64,000 bases of DNA from Bordetella sp. BOR01 (lineage in GTDB: Bacteria; Pseudomonadota; Gammaproteobacteria; Burkholderiales; Burkholderiaceae_B): assembly GCF_019218885.1 (NCBI RefSeq), contig NZ_JAHUWT010000001.1, positions 806,001 to 870,000 on the forward strand, given 5' to 3'. The translations under genes were made by a program, and so were the position numbers. How positions within the stretch are numbered: position 1 is the stretch's first letter; each line of letters starts with the position of its first letter. A model generated the notes under the pieces. It had not been told where the DNA came from and ran no database searches. It saw nothing but the letters and a program-made list of their open reading frames with translations. Positions 26,662 through 34,918 of the stretch are shown here, one piece after another.

Positions 26662-27474
26662 ATGACTGCTGCTGCTTTTCCTGATCCCACCCCGGCCAGC
26701 CTGCGCCGGCAAGCCCTGGCCGCGCTGGCCGCGCGTGCCTGGCCCGACAAGCTGGCGGCCGTGCGCGCCATCGACGACGGCGCGCCCATCGACGCCGAGG
26801 CCCTGCTGGCCGGGCCCGCCAGCCTGCCCGGGCGGCCCGATGCCCCGGTGCTGGTGGCGCCCGGCCAGGTCAGGCAGCGTTCGGTGCAATCGCCCGAAGG
26901 CCGGGCCGCGTTGCTGCACGCCTTGGCGCACATCGAATTCAACGCCATCAACCTGGCCCTGGATGCCGTATGGCGCTATGACGCGATGCCGGCCGACTAT
27001 TACCGCGACTGGCTGCGCGTGGCGCGCGAAGAGGCCTACCACTTCGAGCTGTTGAACCAACACCTGGCCAGCCTGGGCCATGCCTACGGCGATTTCCCGG
27101 CCCACAACGGATTGTGGGAAATGGCCGAGAAAACCCGCGACGATCTGCTGGCCCGCCTGGCCCTGGTGCCACGCACGCTGGAAGCGCGCGGCCTGGATGC
27201 TTCACCGCTGATCCGCGCCAAGCTGGCCGGCGCGGGCGATGCCGCCGGCGCGGCCATCCTGGACATCATCCTGCGCGACGAGATCGGCCATGTGGCCGTC
27301 GGCAATCACTGGTACCGCCACCTGTGCGCGCAGCGCGGCCTGGATCCGCTGGCATGCTATGCCGACCTGGCGCGGCGCTACGGCGCGCCGAAGCTGCGGG
27401 GGCCGTTCAACCTGGATGCCCGGCGCCAGGCCGGCTTTGACGAGGCCGAGCTGCAGGCCTTGCAGCAACCCTAG
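26662..27474 (+). CDS. DUF455 ferritin-like diiron protein
   Basis: The 270-residue protein belongs to the DUF455 family with a ferritin-like four-helix bundle. Putative diiron ligands are E92 (AHIEF), E123/E124 and H127 (AREEAYHF), and E207 and H210 (DEIGH). Homologues have been linked to tRNA-modification-type and other oxidations, but the reaction here is not known. Start chosen at MTAAAFPDPTPASL (26662), 57 bases from the divergent FemAB-like gene; the long upstream reading frame overlaps that gene and is a shadow. Confidence 0.85.
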   Translation: MTAAAFPDPTPASLRRQALAALAARAWPDKLAAVRAIDDGAPIDAEALLAGPASLPGRPDAPVLVAPGQVRQRSVQSPEGRAALLHALAHIEFNAINLALDAVWRYDAMPADYYRDWLRVAREEAYHFELLNQHLASLGHAYGDFPAHNGLWEMAEKTRDDLLARLALVPRTLEARGLDASPLIRAKLAGAGDAAGAAILDIILRDEIGHVAVGNHWYRHLCAQRGLDPLACYADLARRYGAPKLRGPFNLDARRQAGFDEAELQALQQP

Positions 27475-27555
27475 GCGGCGGGCGGTTACAGCGCGATACC
27501 ACGGCGGGGCGCGGCCGTGCGACGCCAGCCCGCGCCTGCCTATAGAATCGACGCC

Positions 27556-28818
27556 ATGAGCTCTCGACATTCTCTTTCCCTGCTTTGCCTAATAGCGCTG
27601 ACAGGCGCCGTGCGCGCCGCCGCGGCTGCCGATGTCATCGCGCCCGCCGACACGGCGGCCTTCGCCAGCTGCCTGGCGCAGTTGCGCGGACAGGCGGTCA
27701 AGCAAGGCGTGTCCGCCGGCACGTTCGACACCTATACCCAGGGCCTGGCGCCCGACATGAGCGTCATCGCTTCGCTGGACGCGCAACCCGAATTCAAGAC
27801 CCCCATCTGGGACTACCTGGCCGCGCTGGTCGACGATGAGCGCATCGCCGATGGCCGGCAGGCCCTGCAGCAGTGGCAGCCCGAACTGGCCCGTGCGCAA
27901 TCGCAATTCGGCGTCGATCCGGCCACGGTGGTGGCGGTATGGGGCGTGGAAAGCAATTTCGGCAAGAAACTGGGCGGTCGCCCGCTGCTGACTTCGCTGT
28001 CGACCCTGTCGTGCTTCGGGCGCCGGCAAAGCTATTTCCGCGGCGAATTCTTCGCCACGTTGAAGATCATCCAGCAAGAACATGTACGGCCCGAGCGCCT
28101 GAACGGATCGTGGGCCGGCGCATTCGGCCAGACGCAGTTCATGCCGTCAACCTATCTGCGCCTGGCGGTCGATTTCGACGGCGACGGGCGCCGCGACCTG
28201 GTCGACAGCGTGCCCGATGCCCTGGGGTCCACCGCCAACTTCCTGAAGCGCGCCGGCTGGAAGCCGGACCTGGGCTGGGGCTTTGAAGTGGCCTTGCCGG
28301 CGGGGCTGGACACCAGTGGGGCGGGCCGCCGCAACAAGCGCCCCTTGTCGGCCTGGGCCGCGCAAGGCATCAAGCGCGTCAACGGCCAGCCGCTGCCGGC
28401 CGGCGACACCCAGGTGGCCCTCTTGCTGCCGGCCGGCCCGCAGGGGCCGGCATTCCTGGTGACGCGTAATTTCGATGCCGTGTATTCCTATAACGCGGCG
28501 GAAAGCTACGCCCTGGCCATTGCGCACCTGTCCGATCGCCTGCGCGGCGCCGGCCCGTTCGCGCATGCCTGGCCCACCGATGACCCCGGGTTGTCGCGCG
28601 CCCAGCGGCGCGAACTGCAGTCGCTGCTGATCGCGCGCGGGTTCGACATCGGCGAGCCCGACGGCCTGATCGGCGCGCGTACCCGCCAGGCACTGCAAAC
28701 CGTGCAAGGCCAGGCCGGCTTGCCGGCCGACGGCCGGGCGGGGCAGAAATCGCTGCAATGGCTGCGGCAGAATGCCGCCGACCCACCCGCCGCGCTCAAT
28801 TCACCGCGGGCGAATTGA
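27556..28818 (+). CDS. Lytic murein transglycosylase (MltB/SltB family)
   Basis: The 420-residue protein has an N-terminal signal peptide (residues 1-25, AAAAA). It then has an MltB-type catalytic domain with Glu132 in VAVWGVESNFGKKLGG and AFGQTQFMPSTY. A C-terminal peptidoglycan-binding domain follows (RRELQSLLIARGFDIGEPDGLIGARTR). It cleaves the glycan strand of peptidoglycan to form 1,6-anhydromuropeptides. Its last 23 bases overlap the end of the convergent dioxygenase gene. Start set at MSSRHSLSLL. Confidence 0.93.
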   Translation: MSSRHSLSLLCLIALTGAVRAAAAADVIAPADTAAFASCLAQLRGQAVKQGVSAGTFDTYTQGLAPDMSVIASLDAQPEFKTPIWDYLAALVDDERIADGRQALQQWQPELARAQSQFGVDPATVVAVWGVESNFGKKLGGRPLLTSLSTLSCFGRRQSYFRGEFFATLKIIQQEHVRPERLNGSWAGAFGQTQFMPSTYLRLAVDFDGDGRRDLVDSVPDALGSTANFLKRAGWKPDLGWGFEVALPAGLDTSGAGRRNKRPLSAWAAQGIKRVNGQPLPAGDTQVALLLPAGPQGPAFLVTRNFDAVYSYNAAESYALAIAHLSDRLRGAGPFAHAWPTDDPGLSRAQRRELQSLLIARGFDIGEPDGLIGARTRQALQTVQGQAGLPADGRAGQKSLQWLRQNAADPPAALNSPRAN

Positions 28819-29587
28819 ACACGTAGGCATCCATCGACAACACGCCATGAGCAATGCCCCCATCCAGCACTTCCACATCGGCATCGGGGGCGGCCGCGCC
28901 GGCGGCGATCAACAGCGGCAGATAGTGCTCTGCCGTGGGGTGGGCGCGGCGCGCCTGCGGCGCGGTGTCCAGGTAATTGACCAGGGCCTCGCGGTCGTGC
29001 GTGCGCACTGCCGCGCGCGCCCAGTCGGCAAACGCCTGCACATACGGTTCGTCGGCGCCGTCGCGCTGGCGGAATTCATAAAGATTGTGGGTCAGGCTGC
29101 CCGATCCCACGATCAGCACGCCTTCGGCCGACAGCGGGGCCAGCGCGCGCCCCAGTTTCCAGGCCTGCGCCGGGTCCAGCGTGGCAGGCAGCGACAACTG
29201 CACGACCGGAACATCGTGGGCGGGAAACATGTGCAGCATGGGCACCCAGGCGCCATGATCCAGGCCGCGTTCCGGATCCAGGCTTGCCTGATGGCCGGCC
29301 TGATTCAGCAGCGCCGCCACGCGCGCCGCCAGGGAGGGATCGCCAGGCGCGGGGTATTGCAAGGCATAGAGCGGCGCCGGAAAACCACCGAAATCATGAA
29401 TCGTCTGCGGCCGCGCGGCGGCCGTCACGGCCAGGCTGCGGGTCGTCCAGTGCGGCGATACGATCAGCACCGCCTGCGGCGCGGGCAGGCGCTGGCCCAG
29501 GGCGGCCAGCAGCGGCCCTGCGCGGCCGGGTTCCAGCGCGAAAGTGGGTGCGCCGTGGGACACGAAAAGAGTAGGCTGGGTCTGCAT
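28796..29587 (-). CDS. DODA-type extradiol aromatic ring-opening dioxygenase
   Basis: This 263-residue protein is a class III extradiol dioxygenase of the DODA/YgiD type. Metal-ligand histidines appear in VSHGAP, VSPHW and LDHGAW, with GSLTHNL and PTAEHYLPLL downstream. Homologues such as YgiD cleave L-DOPA-like catechols. Substrate here is not determined. Divergent from a LysR regulator (121 bases apart), which may control it. The 3' end overlaps the transglycosylase gene on the other strand. Confidence 0.9.
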   Translation of the reverse strand: MQTQPTLFVSHGAPTFALEPGRAGPLLAALGQRLPAPQAVLIVSPHWTTRSLAVTAAARPQTIHDFGGFPAPLYALQYPAPGDPSLAARVAALLNQAGHQASLDPERGLDHGAWVPMLHMFPAHDVPVVQLSLPATLDPAQAWKLGRALAPLSAEGVLIVGSGSLTHNLYEFRQRDGADEPYVQAFADWARAAVRTHDREALVNYLDTAPQARRAHPTAEHYLPLLIAAGAAAPDADVEVLDGGIAHGVLSMDAYVFNSPAVN

Positions 29588-29708
29588 GGCAAGAAATCTC
29601 CGATCAAGCCGACCGGATAAAGGGCGGTCGTTGAATAAACTTTAATTGCCTATCGGACCGAGATAAATAGGCCATTTGTGGATATATTGTTCCAGGATGG
29701 TGGTTAAT

Positions 29709-30608
29709 ATGGACCGATTCGAAGAAATGCGGGTGTTCACCACCGTGGTCGAGGCAGGCAGCTTCGTCAAGGCCACCGAAACCCTGCGCATGTCGAAAGC
29801 AGGTGTCTCGCGCCATGTCACTGAACTGGAAAGCCGCCTGGGCGTGCGCCTGTTGCAGCGGACCACGCGCCGGCAATCCCTGACCGAAGAAGGGCAGTTG
29901 TTCTACGAACGCTGCAAGGCGCTGCTGGCCGAGGTCGAGGACGCCGAAACCGAGGTCACCAGCCGCAGCGGCGAAGTGGGAGGGCTGCTGCGCATCAACG
30001 CGCCGCTGACCTTCGGCGTGCGGCACCTGGCCGCGCTGTGGGCCGCTTTCAAGGCACAGCATCCCCAACTGATACTGGACATCACCTTGGCCGATCGCGT
30101 GGTCGACCTGGTCGAGGAAGGCTATGACGTCGCGGTGCGCATCTCGCAACTGGCCGATTCCACGCTGGTCAGCCGCCGCCTGGCTTGCACGCGCATGGTG
30201 CTGTGCGCCACGCCGCAGTACATCCAGATGCGCGGCCATCCCGAACACCCCAGGGAACTGACCATGCACCCCACCATTGCCTACACCTACTGGACGGGTC
30301 GCGACGAATGGCGTTTCCATGGCCCGGAGGGCGAGGTCAGCGTCCGCATCCAGCCCATCATGCGCGCCAACAACGGCGATACCTGCATGGAAGCCGCCCT
30401 GGCAGGCCTGGGCGTCATCCTGCAGCCCACCTTCCTGGTCGGCGACGCCCTGCGCGCCGGCACCCTGGTAGAACTCATGCCGCAATACCGCTGCGTCGAA
30501 CTGGGCATCTACGCGATCTATCCCACCCGGCGGCACGTGCCGCCGCGCGTGCGCGCGCTGGTCGACTTCCTGAGCGGGCATTTCGCCCAGCCGCCATGGC
30601 CCGACTGA
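29709..30608 (+). CDS. LysR-family transcriptional regulator
   Basis: This 299-residue regulator starts at MDRFEEMRVFTTVVEAGSF (29709). The N-terminal winged helix (residues 1-60: FVKATETLRMSKAGVSRHVTELESRLGVRLLQRTTRR) is typical of the CrgA/DmlR-like LysR subgroup. A periplasmic-binding-protein-like effector domain follows. It is divergent from the dioxygenase gene, the usual arrangement for a regulator and its target. The effector is unknown. Confidence 0.9.
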   Translation: MDRFEEMRVFTTVVEAGSFVKATETLRMSKAGVSRHVTELESRLGVRLLQRTTRRQSLTEEGQLFYERCKALLAEVEDAETEVTSRSGEVGGLLRINAPLTFGVRHLAALWAAFKAQHPQLILDITLADRVVDLVEEGYDVAVRISQLADSTLVSRRLACTRMVLCATPQYIQMRGHPEHPRELTMHPTIAYTYWTGRDEWRFHGPEGEVSVRIQPIMRANNGDTCMEAALAGLGVILQPTFLVGDALRAGTLVELMPQYRCVELGIYAIYPTRRHVPPRVRALVDFLSGHFAQPPWPD

Positions 30609-30682
30609 GGCCGGGCGCGCAGCCGCTTAAGGCGGCGCCGTACCGCCCCTGTCTTCTACGGCGACTCAAAGGAGCCCACGCG

Positions 30683-31972
30683 ATGTCCTGTTTCCTGTCT
30701 CGTTCTGCCCGCTCACGCGCCCTGGCGCTGCTGTGTTGCGCCTGTGCCGGCCTGGCGCAGGCGGCCCCGGTGGCCACGGTGCATGACGCCGCCCAGGCGC
30801 AACGCCAGCCCATGCTCGACACCATGCGCGACCTGGTCGGCATCGAGTCGGGCAGCAAAGACCTGCAAGGGCTGCAGCAGCTGGCCGCGCTGGTGGCCGA
30901 GCGCCTGAAGACCCTCGGCGGCCAGGTAGAGACCATTGCGCCGACCGACATCACGCGGCTGTCCGATACGCCCGAACAAGTCGGCTCGATGGTGCACGCC
31001 GAATTCCAGGGCACCGGCAGCAAGAAGATCATGCTGATCGCCCACATGGATACGGTCTATCAGAAAGGCATGTTGAAAGACCAGCCGTTTCGCATCGACG
31101 GCGAACGCGCCTACGGCCTGGGCATCGCCGACGACAAGCAAGGCGTGGCCGCCATCATCCACACCGTGGCCCTGCTGCGCGAACTGGGCTTCAAAGACTA
31201 CGGCACGCTGACCGTGCTGATCAACGGCGATGAAGAAATCAGCTCGCCAGGCTCGCGCAATACCATCACGCGCCTTGCTGCCGACCAGGACGCCGTATTC
31301 TCGTTCGAAGGGGGCGGCAAGCAGGGCAACCTGCGGCTGGCCACCAGCGGCATCGGCGCAGCCTACCTGGCCGTCACGGGCAAGACCTCGCATGCCGGCG
31401 CGCGGCCCGAGGGCGGGGTGAACGCCTTGTATGAACTGGCGCATCAGGTGCTGCAGATGAAAGACCTGTCGCAGCCCGAGCAGGGCCTGAAATTGAACTG
31501 GACGCTGGCCCAGGCGGGTACAGTGCGCAACGTGATTCCCGGGCAAGCCACCGCGCAGGCCGATGCGCGGTCGCTGAAAGTCGCCGATTTCGACGCGCTC
31601 GAGGCCACCATGCGCCAACGCATCCAGCAGAAATTGCTGCCTGACGCGAAAGTCGACTTGCGTTTCGAAGTGCGCCGGCCACCGCTGGAGGCCACCGAGG
31701 CGTCGCGCCGCGTGGCCGGCCACGGTGTCGCCATTTATAAGGAACTGGGCTTGCCCATGAAAGTGCTGGATGTGGCCACAGGGGGCGGCACCGACGCCGC
31801 GTTCGCCGGTGTGAAGGCGCGCGGCGCGGTGATCGAAGGCATGGGCCTGAGCGGTTTCGGCGCGCATTCCAACGACGCCGAATATGTGCAGATCGAAACC
31901 ATCGTGCCGCGCCTGTACCTGGCCGCGCGCATGATCATGGATATCTCGCGCGACGGCGTGCCGCTCAAGTAG
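30683..31972 (+). CDS. Secreted M20 metallopeptidase (glutamate carboxypeptidase-like)
   Basis: This 429-residue protein has a signal peptide (residues 1-28, ending AQA) and the M20 fold. Zn ligands and catalytic residues are visible: H121 (AHMDTV), D150 (GLGIADDKQG), E184/E185 (NGDEEISS), E209 (FEGGGK) and a C-terminal His (GAHSNDAEYV). It resembles carboxypeptidase G2-like enzymes that release C-terminal glutamate. An AAAGGAG site precedes the ATG. It ends 8 bases into the convergent LysR gene. Confidence 0.92.
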   Translation: MSCFLSRSARSRALALLCCACAGLAQAAPVATVHDAAQAQRQPMLDTMRDLVGIESGSKDLQGLQQLAALVAERLKTLGGQVETIAPTDITRLSDTPEQVGSMVHAEFQGTGSKKIMLIAHMDTVYQKGMLKDQPFRIDGERAYGLGIADDKQGVAAIIHTVALLRELGFKDYGTLTVLINGDEEISSPGSRNTITRLAADQDAVFSFEGGGKQGNLRLATSGIGAAYLAVTGKTSHAGARPEGGVNALYELAHQVLQMKDLSQPEQGLKLNWTLAQAGTVRNVIPGQATAQADARSLKVADFDALEATMRQRIQQKLLPDAKVDLRFEVRRPPLEATEASRRVAGHGVAIYKELGLPMKVLDVATGGGTDAAFAGVKARGAVIEGMGLSGFGAHSNDAEYVQIETIVPRLYLAARMIMDISRDGVPLK

Positions 31973-32876
31973 CGCGCACGGGAGCCGGCTGGGCGGCATC
32001 CAGCAGATAGTGCAGCATCTGCCCGGCATAGGCGGGCAGGTCTTCGGCCTGTCGCACGCACAGCAGCAGGTTGCGGCGGGCCCAGGCGGCATCGAGCGCC
32101 ACGGCCTTGATGCCGGTTGCCCGCGCACAGCGCCGCGCGGCAGCGCGCGGCACGATGCCTATGCCGATTCCCTGGCCCACCAGCCGGCAGATGGCATCGA
32201 AGCTGCGCAGCCGCACGCGGTAGTTCAAGGGCGCGCCGGCGCGCCGCGCATGCTGGGCGACATGGTCTTGCAGGGCGCTGCCTTCGGCCAGGCCGATGAA
32301 ATCCTGGGCAGCGATGTCGGCCAGGCCCACGCAGGCCGATTGCGCCAGCGGGTGGTCACGGGCCACTACCAGCACCAGCGGGTCGTATCGGAACTGATGG
32401 GTCTGCAGGCCTTGCAGGTCGGCCGAATCGGCCAGGATGCCGATGTCGGCGGTGCCGGCCCGCATGGCGTCGGCGATATCGGCGCTCAGCCGCTCTTGGA
32501 CATCGACCGAGATGCGCGGATACTGCCCCAGGAAACCACCCAGCAGATCGGGCAGGTATTCGCTCAGCGCCGCCGTATTGCACAGCAGCCTGACATGGCC
32601 CCGGATGCCGTGGCCGTACTGGTCCAGCTCGCCGCGCATGCGCTCGACCTGCTTGAGCACCGTGCGGGCATGATGCAGCAGAGTGCGGCCCGCCGCCGTC
32701 ACATGCACGCCGTGGCGTTCGCGTACCAGCAAGGGCACGCCCAGGGCGTCTTCCATGCCGCGCACGCGCTCGCTGGCCGAGGCCAGCGTCATGTGTGCAC
32801 GCTGCGCGCCTACTGTGATGGTGCCTGCTTCATGGATGTGCAGGAACAGGCGCAGGTCGGTCAGGTCGAAACGCAT
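31965..32876 (-). CDS. LysR-family transcriptional regulator
   Basis: This 303-residue regulator begins MRFDLTDLRLFLHIHEAGTITVGAQRAHMTLASASERVRGMEDALG, with the wHTH at residues 1-60. The effector domain (about 90-300) has the typical LysR pattern GTADIGILADSADLQGL. It is divergent from the TSUP permease gene (163 bases between) and may regulate it. Its 3' end overlaps the M20 gene by 8 bases. Confidence 0.9.
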   Translation of the reverse strand: MRFDLTDLRLFLHIHEAGTITVGAQRAHMTLASASERVRGMEDALGVPLLVRERHGVHVTAAGRTLLHHARTVLKQVERMRGELDQYGHGIRGHVRLLCNTAALSEYLPDLLGGFLGQYPRISVDVQERLSADIADAMRAGTADIGILADSADLQGLQTHQFRYDPLVLVVARDHPLAQSACVGLADIAAQDFIGLAEGSALQDHVAQHARRAGAPLNYRVRLRSFDAICRLVGQGIGIGIVPRAAARRCARATGIKAVALDAAWARRNLLLCVRQAEDLPAYAGQMLHYLLDAAQPAPVRAT

Positions 32877-33039
32877 GAACCGATGCTAGCACGTAAGCAT
32901 CAGGAAATACCTGAGGCTGGCTATGGAACCTACGCATTGGCAGATGCGCAAATAGGCCCAAGAATACGGGCATTCAGCCGATTCACCTGAACTGCCGCGG
33001 GCCCGCAAGCCTATGCTTGTTCCGTAAGCTCAAACCGCC

Positions 33040-33801
33040 ATGAACCTCTTCGATTCCCTGCCGGGCCTGCTGGCCGCCGTGACTGCCGTGTTCTTGCTGG
33101 CGGGCATGGTCAAGGGCGTGGTGGGCTTGGGCCTGCCCACCATTTCCATGGCCTTGCTGGCTTTGTTCATGGCGCCCGCCCAGGCGGCGGCGCTACTGGT
33201 CATTCCCTCGCTGGTCACCAATCTGTGGCAGGCCCGCCCGGTGCGCGCGCTGGGCCCGCTGCTGCGGCGCATCGGCACCATGCAACTGGGCATTTGCGCG
33301 GGTACGCTGGCCGGCGCCGCCCTGTTCGGCGCGCCGGCGGGCGCCTGGGGGGCGGTGGCGCTGGGTACTGCGCTGCTTGCGTATGCCGCCTGGGGCCTGT
33401 TCGGCAAGCCGCCAGTCTTGCCGGCGCGCGCCGAGCGGTGGATGGGGCCCTGCATCGGCGTGCTGACGGGTATCATCACCGCCGTCACCGGGGTGTTCGT
33501 GGTGCCGGCTGTTCCCTATCTGCAGTCGTTGGCACTGGATAAAGATGCCTTGATCCAGGCCATGGGGGTGTCTTTCACGGTATCCACGCTGGCACTGGCC
33601 GCGGGTTTGTGGCTGACTGGCAGCTACGGCGCGGGGACTGCCGGCGCGTCGTTTGCCATGTTGGCCCCGGCCTTGCTGGGCATGGCCGCGGGCCAGCGCC
33701 TGCGTCGCGCGCTTTCGCCACGGCTGTTCCGCCTGTGCTTCATGGCCAGCCTTGCGGCGCTGGGCATCTACCAAGTCGTCGAAGGCTTGCTGGCGCCCTG
33801 A
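33040..33801 (+). CDS. TauE/SafE (TSUP) family membrane permease
   Basis: The 253-residue protein has about eight hydrophobic segments and the TSUP signature near the start (FLLAGMVKGVVGLGLPTISMALLALF) and again in its second half (TGIITAVTGVFVVPAVPYLQSL). TSUP proteins export or import sulfite, sulfoacetate or other anions. Its substrate is unknown. It is divergent from a LysR gene and convergent with the ModA-like gene 6 bases away. Confidence 0.9.
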   Translation: MNLFDSLPGLLAAVTAVFLLAGMVKGVVGLGLPTISMALLALFMAPAQAAALLVIPSLVTNLWQARPVRALGPLLRRIGTMQLGICAGTLAGAALFGAPAGAWGAVALGTALLAYAAWGLFGKPPVLPARAERWMGPCIGVLTGIITAVTGVFVVPAVPYLQSLALDKDALIQAMGVSFTVSTLALAAGLWLTGSYGAGTAGASFAMLAPALLGMAAGQRLRRALSPRLFRLCFMASLAALGIYQVVEGLLAP

Positions 33802-33807
33802 CTTGCG

Positions 33808-34563
33808 CTAGCGATGAAATCCGTAGGCACGCATGATCTGGCCCACTTTCGGGCCTTTAAGGTAGAACAGGAAAGAACGTGCCGCCAGGTTTTCCTTGCC
33901 GGTCTCGAGCAGGATGGCGTCTTGCCTGATCGGGTCGTAAAGCGATGTGGGCACGATCCACACCGAGCCGCGCTCGACCCGGCTGTTCTTGTACACGTGC
34001 GACAGCGTGACAAATCCCAGTTCAGTGTTGCTGCCCGATAAAAACCGGCGGGTGTCCGATGCATTGCGGCGCTCGACCAATTTACCCGTGACGGCGCTGC
34101 GCAATCCCAGGCGATCGATCACCTGCATGGCCGGACGGCCGTAGGGCAGCAGGTCGGGGCTGGTGATCGACAGGCGATTGAACTGGTTGTCTTTCAGCAC
34201 ATCGCCCTGCGGATCGACATAGCCTTGGCGCGGAGACCACAGCGCCAACACCCGCGTGGCATAGGTATAGCGCGTGCCGGGCACGGCCTTGCGGGCTGCT
34301 TCCAGGCGTGCGGGCAGTACGTCGTTGCCGGCCACGAAAACATCGTAATGGACGCCTTGCTCGATCTGGGCATAGAGCTGGCTGGTCGGGGCAACTGACA
34401 GCACCACGACATTGCCGGTCTTGCGCTGGAAGTCGTCGGCAATGACGCGTATCGGCGCGACGACATTGGTTGCCACCGCTATCTGGACCTGTCCGGCGCG
34501 AGCAGCCGCACCGACCATACCGGCGAGCATCGCGGCAATGAAAAATTTGAGGAGCGCATTCAT
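33808..34563 (-). CDS. ModA-like periplasmic substrate-binding protein (orphan)
   Basis: This 251-residue protein has a signal peptide (residues 1-23, AARA) and a type 2 periplasmic-binding fold of the ModA family (VQIAVATNVVAPIRVIADDFQRKTGNVVVLSV, YAQIEQGVHYDVFVAGNDVLPARLEA). Canonical ModA binds molybdate. No modB or modC is nearby, so it could serve a remote transporter or bind another oxyanion. The stop is 6 bases from the TSUP stop, and no promoter is obvious. Confidence 0.85.
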   Translation of the reverse strand: MNALLKFFIAAMLAGMVGAAARAGQVQIAVATNVVAPIRVIADDFQRKTGNVVVLSVAPTSQLYAQIEQGVHYDVFVAGNDVLPARLEAARKAVPGTRYTYATRVLALWSPRQGYVDPQGDVLKDNQFNRLSITSPDLLPYGRPAMQVIDRLGLRSAVTGKLVERRNASDTRRFLSGSNTELGFVTLSHVYKNSRVERGSVWIVPTSLYDPIRQDAILLETGKENLAARSFLFYLKGPKVGQIMRAYGFHR

Positions 34564-34768
34564 CTGCAGTCTCTGGCGCCGTCAGCCAGCGCCTATGTCT
34601 ATGCCAGGCGTGTGATTTGATCATATTCGGGCCGCCGGGCCCACCATTCAAATGGTGCGCGGCATCCGTATTTCCCCGCAATTGCGGGTCAATCTCCAGG
34701 AATAAGGCCACAACTGCCCTGTGATACGGCAAATTGAATATGGCTACATGAAGTTACATAACGACATG

Positions 34769-34782
34769 GCCGCCATGGCGGC
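34769..34782. repeat. Perfect 14-base palindrome upstream of the small ORF
   Basis: GCCGCCATGGCGGC is a perfect palindrome 18 bases before the small ORF at 34801. It could be an operator or a leader hairpin. It lies in the 355-base gap between the ModA-like gene and the mutarotase gene. Confidence 0.35.
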
Positions 34783-34800
34783 TTATTCCAGGAGAAAGCG

Positions 34801-34857
34801 ATGAACGAGCAAACAACGCCCATGAAGTGGCCCAGCGATTTTCCCGCCAAGCATTGA
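34801..34857 (+). CDS. Possible 18-residue small ORF with strong ribosome-binding site
   Basis: ATG at 34801 is preceded by AGGAG at the ideal distance (AGGAGAAAGCGATG) and encodes MNEQTTPMKWPSDFPAKH. No homologue is recalled with confidence. It sits in the only gap over 300 bases (34564-34918), flanked by a perfect palindrome upstream and a GCAA-loop hairpin downstream. It could be a small protein or the decayed 5' end of a larger gene: right after the stop the next frame reads C-L-C-P-P-A-R-A-D before another stop. The rest of the gap shows nothing else supported. Confidence 0.3.
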   Translation: MNEQTTPMKWPSDFPAKH

Positions 34858-34860
34858 TGC

Positions 34861-34888
34861 CTGTGCCCGCCCGCAAGGGCGGACACAG
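34861..34888 (+). terminator. GCAA-tetraloop hairpin after the small ORF
   Basis: CTGTG-c-CCGCCC pairs with GGGCGG-a-CACAG around a GCAA tetraloop, giving 11 pairs with one mismatch. It starts 3 bases after the small ORF's stop. It may end that transcript. No U-run follows, so it could also be the 3' end of the minus-strand mutarotase operon. Confidence 0.4.
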
Positions 34889-34918
34889 CATGTTGACGCA
34901 TACCGCGAGCGGCAAATT

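Noticed and set aside
30713-32128. 471-codon minus-strand frame across the M20 peptidase gene
   Set aside because: The M20 gene on the plus strand has signal peptide and catalytic residues; this frame is a shadow.
32900-32948. Short inverted repeats TCAGG-CCTGA and CGCAT-ATGCG between LysR and TSUP genes
   Set aside because: Five-base arms only; could be LysR half-sites but too short to claim.
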